Part shown: positions 23,419-36,450 of the stretch, piece after piece
Layout: every line of letters begins with the position of its first letter
How positions within the stretch are numbered: position 1 is the stretch's first letter
Origin: Amorphophallus konjac
Taxonomy: Eukaryota; Streptophyta; Magnoliopsida; Alismatales; Araceae
DNA length: 64,000 bases
Reading direction: 5' to 3'
NCBI GenBank assembly: GCA_022559845.1
Contig: CM040125.1
Span: forward strand, 202,408,102-202,472,101
Notes under the pieces: generated by a model
Databases searched by the model: none
What the model was told of the DNA's origin: nothing
What the model saw: only the letters and a program-made list of their open reading frames with translations
Translations under genes and position numbers: made by a program

Positions 23419-26141
23419 TATCACGCCCCGACGCGGAAAATCGGAACGTACCAGTTTATATCATTCATGTCAATAAGAGCATACATTGCCATAAGAGACT
23501 AAACCACCAAGCTAATCATAAAGAGAGACAACCCATCTTTATTGATAATAATACGAGAAAGTATTTAATTACACCCGACTCCTTGTGGACTTCTAACTTA
23601 TTAACGGAAAACACAGCAACTCTAGATAACAACTCAACAACTAATCTAAACTTGACTTGAACATCATTCTAAAGGGCTCGCTCCTAGAATCACTCGTTCC
23701 CGTCCCCATCGAAGTGCACGTCCTCATCCGAACTACCTGAAAAGGATTGGAAAGTAGGGGTGAGCAAAGCTCAGTAGGATTTTATATCTCTATCATCAGG
23801 CATAATTAAAGTAATTAACCATTCAATTAGGAATAATGTTGCAACGAAAGTAATGATAAATAATGACAAAAGATAGATAGAAAAAGAATATGAACTTTCA
23901 AGTAAAGAGTATAGCAAGTATAGCAAGAACTATTCATGAAAATTGCACGAAAATGATATATGGAATTGGCCATAACAAGCACGCATGTCACGTAGGAATT
24001 TCAAGTAAATGAGTAAAATTGGAATTTCTCATACCAATCACGCTAGTCATGCACTTCGGTGCAATGCCACACCTTGTCATTACAAACTCCCTGGGGCACA
24101 AGTACTTTCGGGCGCTCCTCCTAGGACCAGACTGGGCCCTTTATGATGCGTTGGCATTGAAGGGTTGGATCATAGATCCTAGTCTAGACATTCATCACCT
24201 TAAATAGCCAAGAGTTCCAAGGTTTAAGCTCACGAACTTACTTCTAAGATTGAGAGAAATTCCAACATCGTTGGAGTGAACATTAGGTAGAAGACAAGGA
24301 TGCAACAAGGATCACACACGATTTCACAGTTCAAGGCCAACCTTGAAGACTGCTTCACGATAATAAAACAAGGAAACATATGAAATATCTTACCTGTGGC
24401 GGTCGAAAATTGCGCCGCTACAGGAACGTGACGGTCTAACCATAGTCCGTTACGGTGACGTGATGGTCCAACCTTGGGCCGTTACAGTTCACAGATCAGT
24501 CCAGTTTTGACTGGCCCAATATACAATTCAAACCATGTTCATGGGTTCAGGTCTTTGGGGTACAACCTGCCCGACGTCCTGGTGGGAATCCCAGGCTCAC
24601 GGGGTCTTACGGAGGTCTCATAATAGTGGTCCTAGTCCGACGAAAGGAATATCCGGTGGAGGGTCCCATCTATTACAAGAATTGAGGCTTAAAAAAATAC
24701 AGAAACCAAGACGGTGCGGTCAGTCAATCCCACCGGAGTGGAATGACTGTAAAACAATCATGCCAAGACCAATATACATCTAGCATGGATCAGAATTTAT
24801 ACAAGTATTAAGGACTTTATCAAATTCCATATGATCATTCATCTTAGGATTATCTAACATCTTTCATGTAGAGAATAAAAAATTTAATGTTTATGATCAT
24901 GATACTAGATTATCATCACGTTCTGCGTTGTTATAGATCAAGATGTTATACAAAAACATAGCAAGTTCCTGGTTCAAAACGCATGAATTAGAGTTTAAAA
25001 CACCCTGCCAGAAGAACATGACGATCCATAAAAGGGGCGTTACAAGCATGTAACGGTCTATAGTAGGTGCGTTACATATCAGAAAATAATTAGATAAAAA
25101 TCCTAAAATTTTAAAATACAAAGGCATGTGACGGTCTGTCATGAGGCCGTCAGGCTCAGGTGACGGATTATCGTGCGGCCGTCACGATTGTAACGGTCTC
25201 TGGAAGGCACGTCACCTCGACCTGGAACCCGCCAACGATGAACTTCGACATGCTATGCTAAAAATCTCGATTTCTCATAATAGAGTGAACAAAAATTAGG
25301 GAAAATACTGTCGTTCGAAAGAGCATTAAATTTCGCAGAAGATATCATGCTTTGATTAAGACAAAAAAATGATTAAATTCAACTTTAGTCTAGTTAACAT
25401 GAAAGTTACCCTTTTATATACCTCGGAGTAAAACATGAAATTAGAACAACATGGTGTATGAAAATTAGGCAATTAGGTATCAAAAGAAAGAGCTCAGGAA
25501 GACGAACAAGATGGTATCATTAAATTTTCGTTTGGCCTGAGAGACACCTACCTTAGTTTGAAAGAAAGAAAGATGAAAGGAAGGGTCGCCGGAACCCTAG
25601 GTACCGCTCCTAGAATGCCCAAATTCTCTCCCATCCGGTCACGATCAGTTACGCCACCCGCCGCTGGTGAAAATAGGGTTCTAGAGCATCGAAAGCCCTC
25701 AATAAATAGGACCTATAGGGACTCCTAGCGATCGAATTTGGTTGTACAGTCCAATGAAGAAAGTCTGGCGAAAATCTCGGATGGGGTTCTGATCCACCAC
25801 CGCCGCCGCCAGTAGAAGCATCTAGACTTAGGGTTTTCAAAGAGAAAACAAGGACCTATCAATGGGTTAGGGTTTGGCTCAAATTGGGGCGCAAATGGGC
25901 CTAAATTGGACCCAAATTGTGATGGTTAAACTAGGTCTTCTAAACCCACGAAAACTGCTAAAACATGAAATTGGGTCTTCACGAATTTTATTTTGGGCTC
26001 TTACCTGAAGACAAAGTTAATACGATTTCAATTTTATACTAGATACATATTTTTCTAGATTTTTAATAGTTTCATTAGAAGTTGAGCCAATAAATAATTA
26101 ACTTATATGGAATTATTATAATAAAAATGCAGGATGCTACA
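23419..26141 (-). repeat. 5' LTR of Tekay-2
   Basis: The partner of 16055-18779. Hairpins with ACGGTC/GTCCGT and ACGGTC/GGCCGT arms lie at about 24410-24490 and 25010-25220. The covarying stem-loop is at 24578-24595. A weak TATA-like CCTATTTATT on the minus strand lies near 25700. Confidence 0.93.
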
Positions 26142-28947
26142 ACCTCTATCCCATAAGTGAGAGCAAAAGGAGTTTACCTCGTGGGAATATGGACGGAGGT
26201 GCGATAAGCCCATAGAGCTTCTATTAGTTTATCGGCCCAGTCAGCAAATTTATGTGACTCGCATGTTTTCTTGATGATTATGAGAAGAGTCTTATTGGTG
26301 GCCTCGGCTTGACCGTTGCCTTGGGGATAGTATGGTGATGAGTGATGCAATGAAATTCTGAATTTCTTACAGAGGTCCTGGAGTTCTTGGGACATGAACT
26401 GAGGTCCGTTGTCGGTGATGATGTTGCTCGGCACTCCAAACCGTGATATGATGTTGTTCAGGATGAAGCGGCAGACTATGGTAGCTTTGATCTCCGTGTA
26501 TGCTTTAGCTTCCGCCCACTTGGTGAAATACTCCGTAGTAGTGAAGATGAAATATTTCTATTTGATTTGGGAGTTTGGATCACTTAGGGGGCCTACGATG
26601 TCAAAAGCCCACATGGAGAATGGCCAAGGAGCAGAAAGAGGATGGAGAGATGAAGTACGAGCATGAATCTTGTCGGCATGGAGTTGGCATTGAACGCACC
26701 TACGAACATAGGTGGAACAGTCTTCTTCTAGGGTTGGTCAATAATAGCCCTGCCTAAGAATCTTTTTTGCCAAGGCTTGACCATTAACATGCCCTGCACA
26801 CTCACTTGAGTGAGCTGCTTCAACAACTTTCCAAGCATCATCATCGTCTAGACATCTCATTAGAACTCCATTAAGAGCATGCTTATATAATTCTCCCGTA
26901 ATTATGGTATATCTGGAGGCGACTCTTCTAATGGCCTTGCACTGCTCGGCATTGGCTGATTCTTAGAATGACCCATCCCTGCAATATTGCTCAATTTCGT
27001 GATACCAAGGAAATTCCTCCTCTTCTAGGATCTCCTCGAGCTCAGTTAAAGACACCTCCTTCAAATCTTCCTTCTCAGCCTTCTTCTCTACAGATTTCCT
27101 AAGGTTATCAAATCACGGATCCTGAAGGGAAGCAGCGTGTAACCGCTGGACCACAATGGTCTCAGTGGAGCGACTGAGGGGAAAGGAGAAGGAAGAAGCA
27201 AGCGATGCGAGTGCATCGGCAAGAATGTTTTACGATCGAGAGGTATGAATGTAAATCAGCTTGCGGAATTGCTTAGCCAAGAGTGTGACAAAATCTTGAT
27301 AGGGCTTAAGCTTAGGGTCACGGGTGCGATAGGTAGAGAGAACCTGGCGCAGCACCAACTGAGAATCTCCTATAATATTCAAGTATCGCACGCCTAGGGC
27401 ATAGGCGTGCTTCAATCCGGCAAGGAGACCCTCATACTCAGATATGTTGTTGGTAGCAAGTATGCAATGGGGATAGTCACTCCCTCTGGAGTGAGGAGGA
27501 CAGTGCCGATCCCTCGGCCCTGAGAATTGAGTGCACCATCAAAGTGCAGCGACCAGAAAGGGTGATGAGTGAGCACAACCATGTGTTCGTCGGGGAACTC
27601 ATCCTGGATAGAATCTGTACAAGGGATAGGTAAGTGAGCAAGGTGTTCAATGATAGCATATCTCTTGATTGCTTTCTGAACGACGAAGGTAATATCGAAT
27701 TGAAAGCGAAAGCTCTACCAGCGAGCTAATCTGCTAGAAAGGACGGGTTTCTCTAGGAGATAGCGGATTGGGTCCATTCTAGAGATCAGTTTAACCTCAT
27801 GGGTAAGAAAATAGTGCTTCAATTTTTGGGCTACCCAAACTAAGGATGTGCATGTCTTCTCCATAGCAGTATACTTAGCTTCTACAAGATTGAACAACCT
27901 AGAGGGATAGTAGGCTGCCCTTTCCTTACCTTCATCGTCCACTTATGCCAGGACAGCTCCGAGGGAGTCCTCAATAATAGAAATATATAAAATCAGGGGT
28001 TTCCCAGGGACAGGGGGTTACAAAACTGGGGGATTAAACAAATAAACCTTCAGATCCTTATAGACCTTTTGACATTGTTCATTCCATTCAAATTTAGCTC
28101 CCGCCTTCAACAACTCGTAGAATGGGCGACATCTTTACGAATGCTAAAATATAAACCTTCGAATGAACTGCAAGCGCCCAATCAAACCTCGAAGCTCAGT
28201 GATGTTCTTTGGCGGTGGCATATCCATAATGGCCTTTGCTTTGTTCAGATCAATTTGAATCTCCCGCATACTAACTATGAAACCCAGTAACTTCCCTGAT
28301 GATACTCCAAACACACATTTCTTTAGATTAATTTTTAATTTGTACTCCCTAGCCCTTTCCAACACCTTGGCCAGGACAGCAGAATGCTCTTCTTTCGACT
28401 TTGATTTCACCAAGATGTCATCCACATATGCCTCCATATAAACATGCATCATGTCGTGGAAGATGGCCATCATCGCCCGTTGATATGTGGCACCCGCATT
28501 CTTCAGTCCAAATGGCATGACCACGTAGTAGTAGGTGCCCCAGGGCGTGGTGAACGAGGTCTTTTCTTGATCCTCTGGAGCTATGCGGATTTGGTTATAT
28601 CCTGAATATCCATCCATAAATGAGAGGGCTTCGTACCCGGCCATGTTGTCCACCAACACGTCGATATGAGGAAGCGAAAAATCATCTTTAGGACATGCTT
28701 TATTCAAGTCCCTGAAATCGATGCAAATCCATACCTTTCCATCCTTTTCCATCATAGGGACTATATTTGCCACCCATTGAGAATACAAAACAACTCTAAT
28801 GAACCTGGCCTTATGCAATTTATCCACTTCTTCTTTTATCCTTAAGGTCATATGGGGGTGGAATCTTCCTGATTTTTGCTTAATGGGTGTTTCCCTTGGT
28901 TTGAGTACAAGTCTGTGTTCTACCAGGGCGGGGTCAAGGCCCGGCAT
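26142..28947 (-). pseudogene. Tat pol: RT, RNase H, additional RNase H, integrase N-part
   Basis: Sense order: RT (28947-28144) with KACPKDDFSLPHID, VMPFGLKNAGATY and the YVDD active site. Then RNase H (about 27990-27690; EAKYTAMEKTC, MDPIRYLLEKP). Then an additional RNase H (27660-27230; HFDGALNSQGRGIG and GDSQLVLRQV), the hallmark of the Tat lineage. Then integrase (about 26800-26142; WAFDIVGP, ITDNGPQF, SPYYPQGNGQAEA). Several stops and frame breaks make it non-functional. The integrase is cut at 26142 by Tekay-2. Confidence 0.9.
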
Positions 28948-31056
28948 GTCCTCATAGGAGCAGGCAAAAGAATCGCTATACTCCCTCAGGACCTTGACTA
29001 ATTCCTCTTCAACCTGAGGAGGGAGATTAGCTTAAATGGTGATAAGTCTGGGGTCCTCTTCTGTTCCAAGATTAATTTCTTTCTTGGGCTCATCCACTAC
29101 CGATGACGGCTCGTCGAATCTCTTCAAACCTTGTGCGTATAAATTGGCAGTGTCATCCACGTCGTTATCCTCATAATCGATTGGGTCCTTCTCATCTATG
29201 ATCTCATAAACACCTAGTCCGTCATTGCTCCATACCACGTCTAGCTCCTCATCATCCTCCAAGACGATGGCCGTATCTACAAACTCAGGACATTTAAGGA
29301 GGGTGTGGCAATGCTGAGCAAGATCCTATAGAAACCTATCAGGGATGGTTTTGGAATAGCGCGTCATTGGACGCGCAGCAAGCGTGAAGGGGTTGGAGAC
29401 ACTGGAACAAGACCCTACTTCACTAGACCCAATCGACTCTGCTTCCCTAGACTCAATAATCCCTACATCTAACTTAAAGGATAGAGAATCTACAGGAAGG
29501 GAAACATGCGCCTCGTGCCCCTGGGAAGAGGACTGACAAAACATAGCATAATCCGCCACTGAAATCTCCATTTTTAAATTGACATTTTTTTGGAGACTGG
29601 TGGAGACCACGCAACAAGATGGATCAGAGGGGGGAGGAGGAGGAAGTTGAAGGGGGAAGAGAGACGGTGAGAGATCGGAGGAGGAAAACCACATGGTTGA
29701 GAGATCAACTGGTGGGTAGCGCCCACATAAGCATGGCACAATCAACACCTCCGTTGGCATTTCTGTAAAAAAATGGATCGATCATGATAGGAGGTGAGCG
29801 GGGTATAGACTCCAGCTCTTGAAAAAGGGAAGCAAGGCGAGAAGGTGACCAAGAAAAGGCAATAAGGGAGCTCCCCTCTTCCCACAGACATTAGTAAGCT
29901 GGCTCTGCTGGCATGTACTTTTCAAGCTGCATCTTGGATTTTCTCAGATCTTCTTCTTCACGGAACATCTCGGCAAAGGCTTTGGAACAATCCATGGCAT
30001 CATCAACCGGCCCCTTTGGCTGCAACGGTGACTCGGTCACTATGCAAGTAGCATTTTCTTTCTCTTTCTGATAAGGCGGCGTCTTCAGAGTGCCGGGATG
30101 TAACAACCCCTTCACAAAATGCTGACGGTAGTCCCATGTCAACGGTCTTGAATCTCCCAAAATTGACAACACGGACTCCCGATACCCGAGGCCTCTTCTA
30201 TTCATTTTTCTGCCCCTTGGGACGGGCTTAGTCTACCCCTACAATTGAGCGCTGAGACCCATGCCCGGCTAGTACCCTAGCTTCAGTATCATGTTCCATC
30301 CCTTGGAGTCTCTTATTTTGTGCTTCGCCTTGATGTTAACTGGTGTAGTGGTGGGCTTGCGTGACGCATATGCCCATGGATAATCAAGGTCGAGCACTAA
30401 AATCACCGGCTTGTTACTTGGCCATAGGGTCGGCAAAATTATATTGGAAATAGCTTTAACAGAGTGCACCATGGAGATTCTCTTCACCTTCACCACCCAC
30501 CTTTGGAATGGGAACTTGAGGCACTGGTGGGCGGTAGAAGGTACGGCACGCAGGCTATCAATCCACGGATGACCCAGGATGGCCTTGAACATTGGATCAA
30601 TATCCAATGCATAAAACTCTACGGGCATCGACAATGCCCGAGCTTGGCTTCAATGGTGATCACCCCATGGCACGCTCTCCTGGAGTTGTCATAAGCTACT
30701 ATAATTGTTGGAGTTGGCCTCATCAATTCTTCAAAAATATTACAGGCGCGGAGGGTGCTGAGTGGAAAGACATTTATAGAGGCCCCGGTGTCAACCAAAG
30801 TCACATCTATAGACACCTTATTGAAGGTGATGCAGATGCATATCGGCATTTGGCGTGCCTTGGGGGGCGCCAATTCAGTCTCAGAAAACATGATGGCCGG
30901 CCCTTTCGTCAGTGTTGCTAGGGCCGCTGGAAGGCTGTCCATTGCCCTGTCCTCGCTGACCATGACTTTTTGAAGAAAAGTCTTTAGAGCATCTTGGTGC
31001 AGCGTGGACCGCTTAATCAACTCCAATATAGATATCTTGGCCAGCGTCCGGTCCAA
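28948..31056 (-). pseudogene. Tat protease, G-patch-like segment and linker
   Basis: The protease motif LVDTGASINVFP lies in 31056-30619. Downstream, ILGHPWI and then GWNMILKLGY*PGMGL (about 30300-30230) resemble a G-patch, a glycine-rich RNA-binding motif known in some Tat-type and retroviral polyproteins. The frame has stops. 29032-30205 continues with acidic linker sequence of unknown role before RT. Confidence 0.7.
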
Positions 31057-33613
31057 GTGCTATAATAAATCATACCTTGTGCCAGGTAACGGGTCGGCTT
31101 CTTCTTGTTCAACTGTTGCTGATGAAAACTGAGGGTTGGGTGCAGGTGCAGCGGTGGTATGATAACTTCTCTGGAATAAATGCCCGCTCCAGAGGGCAAG
31201 GTTTTGTGCCGGCACGGCATTAGATGGACTCACAATGGGTGACTTGATAGGCCCAGTGGGGTAAGTGGGGGGAGTAAAAGTGGTGGTGGAGATGGTGGAG
31301 GCAGGCCTAACGGGCCCTGGCGGAAGAATAATGGGTGACGGGCTAGGTGTGGGGGTGTCAACGGGGGATGTGACGGGCGCGGGTGCTAGGATTGGTGAAG
31401 CGGTAGGAATAATAAGGGGTCTAGAACGGATGGCAGGTGCGGTTGAGGTTATGATGGTGGGCCGAATGATAGTGGGGGTAAAAGGCGAAGGGAGATTGTT
31501 GTAGGTATGGTGGGGGGCCAAAAGGTGAGCTGGAGTCTCGTCATCATAGGACCACCCAGCGTTGGTAGCTGGGCGGTGGACAAGGTTTACTTGAGCGGGT
31601 GCCGGCGGCTTTGGTTGCCGAGCGGGCAGGTAGTTTGGCATTGGATTCTGATGAATCCCTAATTCTGGTGCAGGCTACTGCTGCTGCTGGGGTTGGGGTT
31701 GGGGTTGGGGTTGCTGTGGCTGCTACTACTGCGGCACTGGCTGTTGCGGCCTCGGCGCCCATCTTCTTCTTTCTTTCATTTCTATAATCAACTTGTGCAT
31801 CTCTGCCCAGTCGATGCACTGTCCCTCGTGCAAATCATAGACAAAATAATGGAACTGGTAGCACCTCTCAATCGTGTGCCCGGGCTACCGATGGAATATG
31901 CAGAATCTCGACGGGTCGGCGGTTGGGTTCCAGTTCGGGCGTTCCGGGGGAAGCTGATGATCACCAGTGTGCATAAGGTCTGAAAAGATATCTGGCAAGG
32001 TTTCAGGTAGGGGAGGGTATTGAGCTCTCTTGGGACCCGGGCGTGCAGGCGCGTAGTCGTTTGGTGGAGGTACATTATGGTACTATGGTGGCTGTTGTGG
32101 CGGCTGAGGTTGCTGGGGAGCAGGGAATGATGGTTGGGTAGTTGGTGGAGCGATGAACTGGGGGTTGCGAGGAGGTTGTTGGAAGCGAGGTGGAGCATAT
32201 TGGTTGGGGAAGTGGACAGCCAGCACCTGCTCATTCGTCTGGACTCCCTCGGTAACTAGGCCCTGGGATTTTCTGGCGCGTTTGGGCTTCGGGGCCTCAA
32301 ACAAGAAGTGAATGGGGGAGTCTTTAAACTGGGTCTGGATAAACCGGGCCCTACTATATAACTAGTGCATATTGGAAATGTCGTTCATAGCTAAGATGTT
32401 CCGGAAGGTAGGGGTGGCATTGAAAATCAACAGCTTGACTTTCTCTTCTTCCAGAATCTGCCCGGGCACATGGGAGGCCATCTGCCTTCATCTATCAGCA
32501 TAGGTAGCGAAGTCCTCGTCGGCCTTCATCTTTTCGGCCACCAGATCAGTAAAAGAATACTCCGGGCCCACCTGGTCTTTGAATCTCTGTATAAACTTTT
32601 CTTTAATGACTTTGAAACTCTCTGCCTCCTCCAATGGCAGAGCATAAAACCATTCCAGAGCTACCCCGTCCAATGAGCGGCGGAAAAGATACGCCATGAG
32701 GCGATCATCGTATTGAAACTGCGCCGACTCATACAAGAACTCCTTGATATGAATGAAGGGGTTGCCATTCCCGTCGTACTTCCAGTACGTAGGGAGCTCC
32801 TACTGGGGAGGGAAACGGATGTCACAGAAGTTAGGAATTGGGATATCAGCAAGGGCTTGTTGGCCGACCCGCTTGTGAAGGAGGTCGAGCTGCTGCTGCA
32901 TGGCAGCCCACTTATCAATTAGTTTCCATTCTCGGGATGGAGGAGGCAAGCCTGGGAGGGCAGACCCGGTATAAGGAGCCAAAGGATAGGTAGATGGAGG
33001 GGGGAAGCCCGTAAGAGGGATAATGGGCCAAGGATAGGCCCAAATCTATGGGAGCCAAATGGGCAGCCCCTTTCAGAGGGCGTGAGAAATCAGCCGGGCC
33101 TACAAGGGCCTGCGGCACTGGAAAGGTGGTCCGATAAGGATCTGGATAACAAGACAAAAGGAGCGGGGTCTTCCCCTTGTCAAGCATGTGATGGGCCAAG
33201 CTAGAAGCTTGGCCCACCTCCAGATTGGTGAAGCGGAGGACCTTGGGCTGGACAAGAGTGAGATCGATGGGAGCAGCAGACGACGCCCCTAGCCCACTAG
33301 CCAAAGATAAAGAAGGGGCGGCAGCGGACATGCCCTGGGGAGGAACTGAAGATGGGGCATCCGGCCCCTGCAAAGCCTGGCGGAGAATATGGAGCTGGGT
33401 CGGATCCAGCTGGGCCATCATTTGGAGAATTTGGTTGGCCGAATTATGAGTAGGAGAATCAGAGAGGGAGCGTTGACTACCCTTAATAGCAATGGTCGAA
33501 AGAGGAGGGGTGGACCCCTCTCTCCCCTGCACAGTAGTGACCCTGGGTGGGTCCTCGAAGAGTCCCTGAGGGAGGGAGTCCTCGGAGGAGTGAGAGAAAT
33601 CATAGGAAGACAT
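31057..33613 (-). pseudogene. Tat gag remnant
   Basis: It starts at an ATG at 33613 (MSSYDFSHSSEDS). A retrotransposon gag domain (YLFRRSLDGVALEWFYALP...IQRFKDQ) lies at about 32736-32488. A proline- and glutamine-rich tail follows (32304-31600). Stops and frame changes occur near 32915, 32488, 32370 and 32080. The reading frame is decayed but its order is intact. Confidence 0.85.
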
Positions 33614-35754
33614 GGTGGAGGAGGAGTCGAACAGAGGGTTGAGATAGCAAATGAATAAGGAATTGCCCCTAGGAGAAGATCATGTGGGTGTGAAGCAACT
33701 CCATATGCAACGAGCGCAAAAAGAAGAAGCAACACCTAGTAAGCACCCTAATGGAGATGGCTAACAAAATGCACAAACAAAGAGGAGAGGAGAGGCAACC
33801 AATAATCAACCAAGTTGCAATGATGCGACAAATTTTATGTGTTTTCCCTTTAAGAACCTTAGTGAATTAAGTTAAATGCGGGTTCTCTCAACAATGGGGT
33901 TCCTAGTAGGGGTGGAATGGGGACTTGGTTGACCTTAAGTTTACTCTCTCACATAGATGCAACTTAGACTTGGGGTGGTACGGTACAACTTGCCCAGCAT
34001 CCGTGTGGGAATCCACGGCTCACGGGGACTTACGGAGGTCCTGGATAGGGTCACCTAGTCGGCTCCAAAGAATATGGAGACGAGAGGAACCCCTACCAAG
34101 GTAGGAATGCAACTAGTATGGTGAAAATGTATGAACCTATGCGCACCGGAGTGCATGCAAATTCTAGCCTAAGACTAACAAACAATGATCAATCTATGGC
34201 AAATATGACAATAATAATGCAAAGATGAATGACAATCAGGGGGAGATAAGAAACACCCAAAACCAGTATGGAATGATATGAAATAACACACAAATACAAA
34301 TCTCGGGGTGCACTGTAGCAAAGTAGCTGTCTGATGGGAGACCGCGCAGGGAGTGAAAATGGCCCAGGACAGGACCGCAGTATAACAGGGAGTAGTAAAC
34401 GGTAAACCACTAAACTCAAATGAACATCAATAGGTATAAAATGGTCGTAGCAGGACCGCAACAGGTAACCAACTAGTAGAAAATGTAAACAACGGGAAAA
34501 TGTACCTAAGATAGATGAAAGCGGTCTATCGTCCAACCGTCGGATACCAGAGACGGCCCGAAATGGACCGCAATGACTAACAGGCTCACAGAGATATGAA
34601 CGGAAGAAATAAAGAGAATAGACGTACCTGAGATAGAGTAAAGCGGTCTATCGACCGACCGTAAAATACCAGAGACGGCACGAAGAGGATCGCAGTAGAC
34701 CCAGAGAACAGAGGACAAAACAGTAACTCCGAGATGACTAAAATCAACTCAAACAAGCAAGTCAACAACGTCAGTAGCACGATAGGCACAAGGGGTCCCA
34801 CCGTGATCGCCAAAAAAAAGGGGATGTAGATATATTCTTTCCCTCCCTCTACCTCAAAATGTGAAAATGCACTAAAAGGGGGAAAGAGTGAATGTGTGTG
34901 GGTGAATAGCGTGAGAGGAAACAAACATTGCAAGCAATAACTCACTCATAGACATGGACAAGTTGTGATCGCCACCAAGGTATCAAGTGCAAGGAGAGGG
35001 CACCACATACCTTGGAAATGGGAGACGGATGAGACACTCACCCAATGATGCAGCGTTGCTACAGGATGAAGATGGTATGTTGGAGACCGCTGAAGGACGT
35101 AGATGGCCAATCGATGGACCACCTCCAACGCTGAAGTGGAAACACGGGAAAAAGCCTGAAGTGGAGGCTAGACGATCTGCACTAGGCTGTAAATAGAAGT
35201 TGGACGGTCTAAAGAAGGCCACACAATTTTGTAAACGGTCTGAGGTGAACCGCACAGAGCCTCCAGATCCCAAGCCGTGGACTTAATACTCCACCCCTTC
35301 CGGTCGGCCAGAGGGGATGGGCCTCGTGCTAAAACTTCTGTTGACCTACAAACCACAGCAAATGGCCAGAAAACACAACCAAAATTAGCTTATGAAGTGT
35401 AATATCTATGAAAACAAATGAAAAACTAAACACATAAATGGAATGGGGGATACCTGGGGGTTGGGTTTTTAAACCCCTGTGGGGCGTGGAAAATTGTGGG
35501 AAGGTGATGAATATGAGGATGACAGTGAAAAACGTGGGTAGAAGTAAAGAAAAATAAACATGCAATGATGGGCAAATGATGGAAATGACTAACTAAGACT
35601 CAAAGAAACACAAACACAACGACTACTTCTTGAACCGAAGGCTTAATGGACGTGGAAAGCCTTCCTCCCTGGCTGAGATCCGCTCAAGAACTCGGCAGTA
35701 CTTCAACGCAAATGCTGGATCTCCCCCCTTTCGTAAGCTTGGACTAAGGGTGCT

Positions 35755-35761
35755 ATTTATA
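35755..35761 (-). promoter_or_regulatory. TATA box of Tat LTR
   Basis: The minus strand reads GTCTATAAATAGC, a strong plant TATA context, directly downstream (sense) of the CGGTC hairpin cluster. Confidence 0.75.
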
Positions 35762-35999
35762 GACCCTTGAAAGTCCACTCGAAATTAAGGATTTTCCAGT
35801 GATAATTAGGTCGAGATTCTTTTAGATAAATTGGAGATAATATTCCCAACTTTCACCAGGATCGAACGGGACTCGATTTGGTTAAGAATCCACGGAGAAA
35901 AAGGTTGAACAACCAAGAGGTTTCGCCATGGGTGGAGAGAGAAAAGCCAACCAAATCCAAGATTTCGGCCATAAAAATGGTCGAACGATGTGCCGCCTA

Positions 36000-36450
36000 C
36001 CCATATAAATGGTCCAATGCTAGACCGCTTACATGGTGTCGGTGGAAATTAATAAACAAACAAATAAACCCATTTATCCAAAGAACAGACTGACTGAATC
36101 GGCGTAGGACTCTCAGGATGCAAACGGTCTATTGGTGGACCGCCCAAATAGATAAACGGTCCATCGTGACACCGTTTACACGGTGTCGGTGATAAATCAA
36201 TAAAAATAGATGTTTATCAAAAAAACTAACCCATTTGGGACCCTGGCCACTAAACGGTCATTCGAAGGACTGCCCAACTTGAATAAATGGTCTAATGCAA
36301 CACCGTTTATTAGGTTGTTGGTGGAAAATCAGAGATAAGATAAATGTCCAATTAATCTAGACAAAATGGTTTTCAAAACGACCGCCCAACAACATAAACG
36401 GTCTATCGCTAGACCGCGGTTAGGCTAGGCGGTGAAAATTGATAAAATGG
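36000..36450. repeat. CGGTC/GACCG hairpin cluster in Tat U3
   Basis: At least five inverted repeats: AACGGTC...GGACCGCC (about 36124), AACGGTCC...ACACCGTTT (36157), AACGGTC...GGACTGCC (36253), a degenerate pair near 36296, and AACGGTC...TAGACCGC (36397). Spacers are 8-12 nt and differ. A related set lies at 34520-34700 and 35200-35255 in the transcribed part. Confidence 0.82.

Larger units (their letters stand above)
16055..26141 (-). mobile_element. Tekay-2: decayed Ty3/gypsy chromovirus inserted in Tat integrase
   Basis: LTRs are 16055-18779 (3', 2725 bp) and 23419-26141 (5', 2723 bp), with internal region 18780-23418. Sense ends are TGTAGC and GTGACA; the 5' LTR end is mutated (TA at 23419 for TG). 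Target duplication: GCCTC (16050-16054) and ACCTC (26142-26146), one mismatch. LTRs differ by a few percent by eye, much more near 16055/23419 than elsewhere. Proteins are close relatives of Tekay-1 but full of stops, so it is older and dead. Confidence 0.94.

Noticed and set aside
31265..31504. Glycine/valine-rich plus-strand ORF
   Set aside because: It is the complement of the proline/threonine-rich tail of the Tat gag and has no independent support.
33614..33960. Exact Tat LTR inner border and PBS
   Set aside because: No tRNA-complementary sequence was convincing and the second LTR is outside the window, so no border was called.
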